Source of the DNA: Candidatus Zixiibacteriota bacterium
GTDB lineage: Bacteria > Zixibacteria > MSB-5A5 > CAIYYT01
DNA length: 6,136 nucleotides
NCBI GenBank assembly: GCA_026397575.1
Contig: JAPLUP010000053.1
Coordinates: forward strand, 1-6,136
Reading direction: 5' to 3'
Shown here: one piece after another, positions 1 through 6,136 of the stretch
How the letters are laid out: each line of letters starts with the position of its first letter
Position numbering within the stretch: the stretch's first letter is position 1
Program-made: the position numbers and the translations under genes
The notes under the pieces: model-generated
Database searches by the model: none
What the model saw: only the letters and a program-made list of their open reading frames with translations
What the model was told of the DNA's origin: nothing

Positions 1-1844
<1,844 letters not shown>

Positions 1845-2135
1845 TTATCCTACAAAATGGATGTCCGTAACAATGTTATCGCTCAGCGCCCGATTGAGCG
1901 CGTCGATGATTTCCTGTTTGGAGTAGTTCAACTCCTGCCGCCAGACCGGCGAGGCAACTTTGACGACGAGTTTGCCGTCCCGGATACTGACTGCCTCGGC
2001 GCGCGCGGCAATATCACCACCGACAATTTCGCCAAATCGCCGCACGACATCTGCTTCCTTCATCCTCTCCGCGAGACCAAGCTGCTGTAAAGTCCGCTCA
2101 AGAATGTCCTGTATTTTTTCCGCGCGTCGCACCAT
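1845..2135 (-). CDS. DUF721 / DciA-like replication protein
   Basis: This is a 96-residue protein of the DUF721 family, which includes DciA, the helicase loader/operator that acts with DnaB in bacteria lacking DnaC or DnaI. The family match is by pattern: an N-terminal helix with an ILERTLQQLGL stretch (about 11-21), then FGEIVGGDIAARAEAV (about 34-49, the family's W..iVG..ia region with Phe in place of Trp), then the beta segment KLVVKVASPVWRQEL (about 54-68), and a C-terminal helix leading to IVTDIHFVG. The frame stays open 41 codons further upstream, but I start at the ATG at 2135 because it begins the conserved part, has GGCGAGG four bases upstream, and lies just downstream of a promoter candidate. 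The gap to gyrB is 9 bp, so the two are almost surely one operon. A role in helicase loading is known for some family members and only inferred here; many DUF721 proteins are untested. Confidence 0.85.
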   Translation of the reverse strand: MVRRAEKIQDILERTLQQLGLAERMKEADVVRRFGEIVGGDIAARAEAVSIRDGKLVVKVASPVWRQELNYSKQEIIDALNRALSDNIVTDIHFVG

Positions 2136-2160
2136 CAAACCTCGCCACAAGCGAACTAAT

Positions 2161-2190
2161 AATATACGACTCAACAAACACTTCGAGCAA
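2161..2190 (-). promoter_or_regulatory. Candidate sigma70 promoter for dciA-like gene and gyrB
   Basis: Read on the minus strand, TTGCTC (2190-2185) is followed after 18 bases by TATATT (2166-2161). The spacing and hexamers resemble a sigma70 promoter. It sits 25 bases before the DUF721 start codon, implying a leader of roughly 20 bases that still contains the GGCGAGG ribosome binding site. It follows directly after the terminator-like hairpin at 2191-2220, a sensible arrangement for a new transcription unit. This is a match by eye only. Confidence 0.4.
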
Positions 2191-2220
2191 CAAAAAAGTC
2201 CCTCTCGCGACTGTTTTTTG
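2191..2220 (-). terminator. Terminator-like hairpin downstream of recF
   Basis: On the minus strand the segment starts with an A-tract, CAAAAAACAGTC, and ends GGGACTTTTTTG. AGTC pairs with GACT around an 8-base loop, and the flanking A and T runs can extend the stem with one internal mismatch or bulge. The T6 run immediately after the stem is what an intrinsic terminator needs. It lies about 75 bp past the recF stop. The GC stem is short, so termination may be partial. The structure is nearly symmetric and would also present a T6 run on the plus strand. Confidence 0.4.
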
Positions 2221-2292
2221 TAGCCGTAAGCCATTGATATACAATTTGTTACAAACACGTAATGCGCAGTCTATGTTTGACTTCTCGCAGTT

Positions 2293-3396
2293 TTATAAAA
2301 TCAGTTTTCCGGAGGCGATTTTGATTTCGCCCTGTATTAACGCGCCTTGCAGCAATTCCGCCGGTTTGGTCGTTGTGAGAAACACCTGTCCCAGTTTGGG
2401 AAGAAGCTTTGTCAATGCCGCCAGTCGCGTGTAATCGAGATCAGAGGACAATTCATCCAGTAGCAGCAGTGGTGGCTCGTGCAAACGATCGGCCAAATAG
2501 TCAAAAATGGCAAACTTGATCGCCAGCGTTGCCGATTTGGCCTCCCCCTGACTGGCATAATCGCGCGTCGGACGGTCGTTGAGCACGATCAGCAAATCAT
2601 CGCGGTGCGGCCCCACCGAGGTTGAGCCGAAATAGAAGTCCCGTCGGCGTGATTGCAGCAATTTATCCAGGAACGCTTCCCCACCATCGGCATTATCGCC
2701 GGCCGATGATTCATACGACCACCGCAGCAGACTTTCGCCTGATTCTACAGCGCGATAGTAATGCGCAATCTTCTCGGCAATGGCGGTTATCATCGCAAGT
2801 CGCTTAGCGATTATCTTCGCACCGACCCCCGCAAGCTGGCCGTCCCAAACTTCCAGCATCTCGAGTGGCGAGGCATTTTCCTCGTCGATCGTAAACTCTT
2901 TAAGCAGGGCGTTGCGCTGCGCGATGATGTGGTTGTATTCCAGCAGTTCGGACAGATAACTCCGGTCCGCTTGCGAGAGGTATAGATCAAGCATCTTGCG
3001 GCGCACGGACGGAGATCCGAATACCAGTTCGGTGTCTTCGGGGATAAAGCTAACGGCATGGAAATAGTCGAACAGGTCGGCGACGCGCGTTATCTTGACA
3101 CCGTCAACCTTAATCTGGCGTTTGTGCGCGCTGCCCCAGGCAATCTCGATTGCGGTACTGCTGTCGCCGATCATTCCCGTCAACTCAATGCGACAAACAT
3201 CAGCCCCCTGCCGTAGGAGAATGTCATCTGCCGCACCGCGAAACGACCGCGCCGTGCAGCCGTAGAAGATCGCCTCCAGCACCGAAGTCTTGCCCGCCGC
3301 ATTCGGTCCAACGATCAGATTTAGCGCCGGATTCGGGTGCAATTCCAACTCACCGATGTTGCGGAAGTTGCTTAGCTTTATCGAAGTAAGATGCAA
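2293..3396 (-). CDS. recF: DNA replication and repair protein RecF
   Basis: RecF is an SMC/ABC-type ATPase that with RecO and RecR helps load RecA at gaps during replication-fork repair. At 367 residues it has the normal family length. It shows the N-terminal beta segment with NFRNI (10-14), Walker A GPNAAGKTS (30-38), the RecF-typical VGPHRDDL (261-268), an ABC signature-like ASQGEAKSATLA (281-292), and Walker B plus D-loop LLLLDELSSDLD (310-321). The rest of the middle region carries the VSFIPEDTELVFGSP segment (115-129), also typical of RecF. The start is TTG at 3396: it matches the usual RecF N-terminus (family members start just before the first beta strand), and AGAAGGGA lies about 9 bases upstream, while no ATG fits. 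It is transcribed away from gpx and towards the DUF721-gyrB pair, but a 157-bp gap with terminator-like and promoter-like signals separates them. No truncation or missing motif is seen. Confidence 0.96.
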   Translation of the reverse strand: MHLTSIKLSNFRNIGELELHPNPALNLIVGPNAAGKTSVLEAIFYGCTARSFRGAADDILLRQGADVCRIELTGMIGDSSTAIEIAWGSAHKRQIKVDGVKITRVADLFDYFHAVSFIPEDTELVFGSPSVRRKMLDLYLSQADRSYLSELLEYNHIIAQRNALLKEFTIDEENASPLEMLEVWDGQLAGVGAKIIAKRLAMITAIAEKIAHYYRAVESGESLLRWSYESSAGDNADGGEAFLDKLLQSRRRDFYFGSTSVGPHRDDLLIVLNDRPTRDYASQGEAKSATLAIKFAIFDYLADRLHEPPLLLLDELSSDLDYTRLAALTKLLPKLGQVFLTTTKPAELLQGALIQGEIKIASGKLIL

Positions 3397-3447
3397 ATGG
3401 GGTCGTCCCTTCTACCGGGTTTTGCTACTGAACACGCACTCTCAGCG

Positions 3448-3475
3448 AATATAAACGCTGCGATGACGCCCGCAA
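3448..3475 (-). promoter_or_regulatory. Candidate sigma70 promoter for recF
   Basis: On the minus strand TTGCGG (3475-3470) is followed after 16 bases by TATATT (3453-3448), the same -10 hexamer as in the candidate promoter ahead of the DUF721 gene. A start near 3441 would give a leader of about 45 bases to the TTG codon of recF, containing the AGAAGGGA ribosome binding site. Identified by eye, so only moderately supported. Confidence 0.35.
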
Positions 3476-3574
3476 TCGCTTTATGGGTCAATCCTGCACC
3501 GACAACCTTCGTTTACCCAAACTCCGCAATTGTTCGCTGCGTTTCGAGCGTAGAAACCAGTAATGAACGACTAT

Positions 3575-3580
3575 GGAGGA
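3575..3580 (+). promoter_or_regulatory. Ribosome binding site that sets the gpx start
   Basis: GGAGGA lies 7 bases before the ATG at 3588. An in-frame ATG at 3573 overlaps this site and has no Shine-Dalgarno sequence of its own, so 3588 is the better start. Starting there also puts the signal peptide at the very N-terminus. Slightly upstream, GTTTC (3541-3545) and GAAAC (3553-3557) form a short inverted repeat of unknown meaning. Confidence 0.75.
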
Positions 3581-3587
3581 CAAACTT

Positions 3588-4178
3588 ATGAAAACGCTGT
3601 TGCAGATTCTCTGCTTATTGGTTCTGAGCGTGACGACCGTTATTGCCGCCAAGAGCAAGGGACAACCGGAAGACAACAAGAAAGGCAAATTGCCGGCAAA
3701 GATTGAGGTTATGCAGATACCATTCAACACCATTGAGGGCAAGGCAACCAGTCTGGACGCCTATAAGGGCAAGGTGATTTTGATCGTCAACGTCGCCAGC
3801 AAATGCGGCCATACCCCGCAGTACAAGGGTCTGGAGCAACTCTACGAGAAATACAAGGACAAGGGCTTCGTCATCCTTGGGTTTCCCGCCAACAATTTCG
3901 GCAATCAGGAACCGGGCACGGATCAGGAGATTCAGAAGTTTTGCACACTCACTTACAATGTCACGTTCCCAATGATGTCGAAAGTCAGTGTAGTCGGTAA
4001 CAACATGCACCCGCTTTTTAACTACTTGACCGAGAAGTCACCGCTACCGGGACCGATCAAGTGGAATTTCAGCAAGTTCCTCGTTGACAAGCAAGGACGT
4101 CTGGCGTCACGCTATCCGTCGGAGGTGGAACCGCTCGACTCCACTCTGGTGGCCAAGGTTGAAGAACTTCTGAAATAG
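3588..4178 (+). CDS. Exported glutathione/thioredoxin peroxidase-like protein (Cys type)
   Basis: A 196-residue glutathione peroxidase family protein (thioredoxin fold), which reduces H2O2 or organic hydroperoxides. The N-terminus MKTLLQILCLLVLSVTTVIA is a Sec signal peptide with probable cleavage around Ala20-Ala21, so the enzyme should act outside the cytoplasm; a charged linker (about 22-38) follows. Catalytic features are present: SKCGHTPQY (71-79) with peroxidatic Cys73 (cysteine, not selenocysteine), Gln107 in GNQEPG, and Trp159-Asn160 in KWNFSKFLVD. Cys119 in FCTLTYNVTFP sits where the resolving cysteine lies in yeast/plant-type enzymes, so thioredoxin or a related dithiol, not glutathione, is the likely reductant; this is inference. 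His at position 75 is unusual where Leu or Phe is common (CGLTPQ/CGFTPQ). The gene is divergent from recF with a 191-bp spacer and precedes lepB by 104 bp. No clear promoter or strong terminator was found. Confidence 0.92.
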   Translation: MKTLLQILCLLVLSVTTVIAAKSKGQPEDNKKGKLPAKIEVMQIPFNTIEGKATSLDAYKGKVILIVNVASKCGHTPQYKGLEQLYEKYKDKGFVILGFPANNFGNQEPGTDQEIQKFCTLTYNVTFPMMSKVSVVGNNMHPLFNYLTEKSPLPGPIKWNFSKFLVDKQGRLASRYPSEVEPLDSTLVAKVEELLK

Positions 4179-4282
4179 CTGATTTCCCCCCGGGACGCCG
4201 GATTTGTTCCATTTTGCAGCGGATAAATGCCAGCAAACAGGTGTAAAAAAACTGCACTCCGCCGCCGATAATATAAGAGCAG

Positions 4283-4978
4283 ATGCCAACACAGATAACT
4301 ACAATCGGCGCGGCGCGCATGGCACGGCGTAAACGCGAGGCGCACCTCAAGGAATATGTTGAGGCGATTCTCGTTGCGGTAGTCATCGCCGTGATCCTGC
4401 GGATGTTTGTCGTGCAGGCGTATCGCGTTTCATCCGGATCGATGGAAAACTCTCTTCAGGAAGGCGATTTCGTTTTCGTCAACAAATTCTGCTATCGTTT
4501 TGCCGAGCCTCAGATTAACGATGTGATCGTTTTCGAGTTTCCGATGAATACGACCAAGGACTATATCAAACGCATTGTCGCGCTTCCCGGCCAAAAGGTC
4601 GAGATCCGCAACAAGCAGCTCTATGTAGACAGTCAGTTGGTTGTTGATATCGGGGGAGTTTCGCACAATGACCCCCAGAACTTACCGGAAGTATACTCGC
4701 AGCGTGATTTCTTTGGCCCGTTAACCGTGCCAGCTAATCAGTACTTCGTGATGGGGGATAATCGTGATGACAGTCAGGACTCCCGTTTCTGGGGGTGTCT
4801 TGACCGAAGTCACATCAAAGGCAAAGCGGTTTTCATTTACTTCAGTTGGACACCCGACCCTAATGCGCCGACCATCGGTCCGCCGTATGTCTTTGATCTT
4901 TTCGCCTCGTTCTTCTACAACCTGACGCATTTCCCAAGCCGCATCCGCTGGGATCGCTTATTCGACGGTGTTTCGTAG
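4283..4978 (+). CDS. lepB: Signal peptidase I
   Basis: Type I signal peptidase, a membrane serine protease (Ser/Lys dyad) that removes signal peptides from exported proteins at the outer face of the inner membrane. Numbered from Met at 4319: a basic N-terminus (ARRKR), one membrane segment (about 14-34), catalytic Ser41 in SSGSMENSLQEGD (38-50), catalytic Lys84 in DYIKRIVALPG (81-91), and the box GDNRDDSQDSRFWG (146-159). The family's usual Pro before SGSM is Ser here, and the usual Asn in GDNRDNS is Asp. Length (219-231 residues) is normal for a compact SPase. The start is uncertain: the ATG at 4283 gives 12 extra unconserved residues with only a poorly spaced AAGAG, while the ATG at 4319 starts at the conserved part but has no Shine-Dalgarno sequence. 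GATAAT at 4267-4272 could be a -10 box. The preceding gpx may be co-transcribed. No clear terminator follows. Confidence 0.95.
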   Translation: MPTQITTIGAARMARRKREAHLKEYVEAILVAVVIAVILRMFVVQAYRVSSGSMENSLQEGDFVFVNKFCYRFAEPQINDVIVFEFPMNTTKDYIKRIVALPGQKVEIRNKQLYVDSQLVVDIGGVSHNDPQNLPEVYSQRDFFGPLTVPANQYFVMGDNRDDSQDSRFWGCLDRSHIKGKAVFIYFSWTPDPNAPTIGPPYVFDLFASFFYNLTHFPSRIRWDRLFDGVS

Positions 4979-5268
4979 TCGCCAGTCGGACGGCATGTAT
5001 CTGACAGCGCGAGCAGCGACAGACTCACTCACCACGGCGAAGTACGAACATGTCCTGGATCGTAACGGTTATTGTTCGGCATTTCATTAGCTTAGACGTT
5101 GCCGTCCAGCCGCAAGGGATTCCTGATCGAGTAGGAGGTAGAACACAAAACCCAACACGATTTTGCTCTGCCGCTAATCACCCGACCCGCAAAGCACTCC
5201 GGGGTGACCTTCGGTGCCGCAACCAGCGTTCTACTAACTGCGGTGGGGGAGATTTATCTACAATGGCG

Positions 5269-5329
5269 CTACAAAAAGACCCTCACCCTCGGTCGCTCCC
5301 ACGGGGAGAGGGAGGGTAAGGCGTTGTAG
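5269..5329. repeat. REP-like GC-rich imperfect palindrome
   Basis: The outer arms CTACAA (5269-5274) and TTGTAG (5324-5329) enclose an imperfect hairpin: CCCTC (5286-5290) pairs with GAGGG (5312-5316), and CTCCC (5296-5300) with GGGAG (5304-5308) around the tiny loop ACG, with an internal loop between the two helices. The CCCTCACCCT...GGGGAGAGGG composition is that of intergenic REP-type repeats seen in many bacterial genomes. Only one copy is in this window, so its repeated nature is inferred from family resemblance. Confidence 0.55.
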
Positions 5330-5424
5330 TAGGTCGGGTTCCGAGTCCCACGTTGGAGAATTGAAGCGCGTGCGAAAGCAAAATGCCGATGGTCTGTGCC
5401 GGTGATCGTGTCCAAGCACGGGAC

Positions 5425-5468
5425 GAGAAACCCGACATTTGTCGTGATGGGATGATGTCGGGTTTCTC
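5425..5468. repeat. Perfect 14-bp inverted repeat (hairpin)
   Basis: GAGAAACCCGACAT (5425-5438) is the exact reverse complement of ATGTCGGGTTTCTC (5455-5468), with a 16-base spacer. Transcribed RNA from either strand would form a strong stem. There is no T-run after it on either strand, so it does not look like an intrinsic terminator. It sits about 85 bp before the IS3 end, in sequence without a gene. Likely a dispersed palindromic repeat or miniature element; its family is not recognised. Confidence 0.85.
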
Positions 5469-5552
5469 ACTCAGTGCAAATGCAACCGGACGTGCTCCGA
5501 TCAAGAGCATTCTGTGGGGTGCCGGATGTTCTGTCGGATATTCGTTCGGAAC

Positions 5553-5579
5553 TGGAGTTCCCCTGAAACAGTGGACACT
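5553..5579 (+). repeat. Putative left terminal inverted repeat of the IS3 element
   Basis: The stretch begins TGGAGTTCCCC and ends GTGGACACT, 39 bases before the orfA start. IS3-family ends typically begin 5'-TG and often carry a TGGACA-like segment. Only one end is visible, so the length and exact first base are a guess. Confidence 0.35.
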
Positions 5580-5617
5580 AAGAGAAGGTCGGTATTATAA
5601 CCTTTGGAGGTGTCAAG

Positions 5618-5898
5618 ATGTCAAACCAACGTCGTCAATTTGATGGAGACTACAAGATAGCCGCGGTGCGGTTGGTTGAAGAATCGGAACGGAAGTGGCC
5701 AGGAGTTTAGGAATCCACGGGAGCATGCTTCGTCGTTGGCGCACTCAGGTGCGCAAAGGGGGCGGGCAAGCCTTTGCTGAATCAGGCCGGCAGGAACGCA
5801 GCGAGTTGCAACGTTTGCAGCGGGAGAACAAGCGTTTACAGCGCGATTTAGAGATGCTAAAAAAAACGATCGCCTACATCGAGAGTCAGCGGCCGTGA
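5618..5898 (+). pseudogene. IS3-family transposase OrfA, frameshifted
   Basis: OrfA is the DNA-binding partner of IS3-type transposases. It starts at the ATG at 5618 with a strong GGAGG seven bases upstream and reads MSNQRRQFDGDYKIAAVRL, the usual Transposase_8 helix-turn-helix beginning. After about 26 residues (ending ESERK, 5693-5695) this frame hits TAG at 5708-5710. The conserved continuation, VARSLGIHGSMLRRWRTQV, lies in the -1 frame from 5695 and runs to TGA at 5896-5898, ending with a zipper-like helix (ELQRLQRENKRLQRDLEMLKK). Joined, the product would be about 93 residues, within the normal OrfA range. The break equals loss of one base (or one plus a multiple of three) near 5690-5697; relatives often have a few more residues (VAEVAR-like), so a slightly larger deletion is possible. 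The break falls between helices of the HTH and should inactivate OrfA, unless it is a sequencing or assembly error. Confidence 0.8.
5859..5866 (+). promoter_or_regulatory. A8 slippery site for programmed -1 frameshifting
   Basis: The run of eight A bases is read as CTA AAA AAA ACG in the orfA frame and gives the classical A AAA AAA heptamer. A -1 slip here enters the orfB frame, which I checked is open from the tract through 5895 and on to the window edge, so an OrfAB fusion transposase could be made. This is the known expression mode of IS3-family elements. I did not identify a downstream stimulatory stem. Confidence 0.75.
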
Positions 5899-6136
5899 AG
5901 TTTTCGGCGATCAGCAGCGATCCGTATCCGGTCAAGGTGTTGTGCCGGGTCTTGAGGGTCTCGCGCAGCGGCTATTACGCCTGGAGGAAGCGCCGGGAAA
6001 GTCGTCGACAGGGGGAGAATCGACGGTTGGTCGAAGCGATCTATCGCATCCATCAGGCGGTCAAACAGCGCTATGGTTCGCCCCGGATACACCGAGAACT
6101 TCTCGCCCAAGGCTATGTCTGCGGCGTCCATCGCGT
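5895..6136 (+). CDS. IS3-family transposase OrfB, N-terminal part (3' end beyond window)
   Basis: OrfB supplies the DDE catalytic domain that joins IS ends to target DNA. Eighty codons are visible from the GTG at 5895, which overlaps the orfA stop (GTGA). The sequence shows the typical beginning: VLCRVLRVSRSGYYAWRKR (about 15-33), then the HTH_21-type region RRLVEAIYRIHQAVKQRYG (about 43-61) followed by SPRIHRELLAQGY. The catalytic Asp/Asp/Glu residues lie downstream of the window, so integrity cannot be judged. In relatives it is mostly translated as an OrfAB fusion by -1 slippage at the A8 tract; GTG may also serve as an independent start. The visible part has no stop or frameshift, in contrast to orfA. 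Confidence 0.9.
   Translation, partial: MKFSAISSDPYPVKVLCRVLRVSRSGYYAWRKRRESRRQGENRRLVEAIYRIHQAVKQRYGSPRIHRELLAQGYVCGVHR

Larger units (their letters stand above)
4979..5552. other. 574-bp intergenic region with repeats and no convincing gene
   Basis: Between lepB and the IS3 end no frame on either strand has a good ribosome binding site joined to a recognisable protein. Frames that are open, such as 5050-5319 (+) and 5258-5510 (-), run through the palindromic repeats and translate to Pro/Arg/Gly-rich strings typical of dispersed repeats. Besides the two hairpins listed separately, ACCCGACC (5180-5187) and GGTCGGGT (5332-5339) form an 8-bp inverted pair that brackets the first hairpin, and the CCCGAC/GTCGGG core recurs in the second hairpin. 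The region reads as a landing zone of decayed repeat elements. Confidence 0.6.
5553..6136 (+). mobile_element. IS3-family insertion sequence, left part (right end beyond window)
   Basis: The element has IS3 organisation: orfA with a helix-turn-helix and leucine zipper, an A8 slippery tract, then orfB in the -1 frame. The left boundary is inferred from TGGAGTTCCCCTGAAACAGT starting at 5553, whose 5'-TG and ...GTGGACAC content resemble IS3-type terminal repeats. The matching right repeat and the flanking target duplication lie outside the window, so the boundary is not confirmed. TGGACA (5572-5577) with TATTAT or TATAAC at 5593-5601 may be a weak promoter inside the end, as is common in IS3 elements. 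Inserted in a gene-poor region, downstream of lepB. Confidence 0.85.

Noticed and set aside
4192..4215. GGGAC...GTTCC followed by ATTTT as a gpx terminator
   Set aside because: The stem is only five pairs, one of them G-T, and the T-run is four bases. Too weak to list as a terminator.
5050..5319. 89-codon plus-strand open frame downstream of lepB
   Set aside because: No ribosome binding site, no recognisable domain, and its C-terminus is a translation of the REP-like hairpin (SLPRGEGG-type string).
5425..5468. CRISPR or riboswitch interpretation of the intergenic palindromes
   Set aside because: There is no series of spaced direct repeats, no cas gene, and no downstream gene or expression platform. 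Simple palindromic repeats explain the signal better.
5258..5510. Two overlapping minus-strand frames of 70-75 codons
   Set aside because: Both run through the two palindromic repeats, and their Pro/Ser/Arg-rich translations are repeat-derived. No start signals.

Overview
The window comes from a bacterial chromosome. It holds two divergent groups of core genes and then a gene-poor stretch invaded by an insertion sequence. On the minus strand are recF, a small DUF721/DciA-like gene and gyrB, which runs off the left edge. On the plus strand are an exported glutathione-peroxidase-like protein and signal peptidase I. The protein sequences suggest a Gram-negative-type, perhaps FCB-group, lineage: GyrB is the short form, has the variant RPAMYIG near its N-terminus, and is preceded by a DUF721 gene. 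No rRNA or lineage marker is present, so this placement is a weak inference. Ribosome binding sites are classical GGAGG types.

Layout. Positions 1-1835 (-) are gyrB, lacking only its last few tens of codons. Positions 1845-2135 (-) are the DUF721/DciA-like gene, 9 bp upstream of gyrB and very likely co-transcribed with it. Positions 2136-2292 hold a hairpin resembling a recF terminator, followed at once by a sigma70-like promoter facing dciA-gyrB. Positions 2293-3396 (-) are recF, starting at TTG, with a promoter candidate at 3448-3475. The 191-bp divergent spacer separates recF from gpx at 3588-4178 (+). lepB follows at 4283-4978 (+). Positions 4979-5552 have no convincing gene. They contain a REP-like GC-rich hairpin (about 5269-5329) and a perfect 14-bp inverted repeat (5425-5468). 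From about 5553 to the right edge lies the left part of an IS3-family element: orfA (frameshifted), a slippery A8 tract, and the start of orfB in the -1 frame.

How the genes relate. RecF (gap repair at stalled forks), the DciA-like protein (replicative helicase loading) and GyrB (negative supercoiling) form the replication/repair block often found beside dnaA-dnaN. Here the neighbour on the far side of recF is a divergent peroxidase gene, so dnaA and dnaN are not immediately upstream. Gpx carries a signal peptide that a signal peptidase such as LepB would remove, but this is a general housekeeping link and not evidence of a dedicated system.

I found no strong evidence of an undescribed system. 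The items most worth a second look are the two intergenic palindromic elements, the frameshift in IS3 orfA, and the terminator-promoter arrangement inside the recF-dciA-gyrB cluster.
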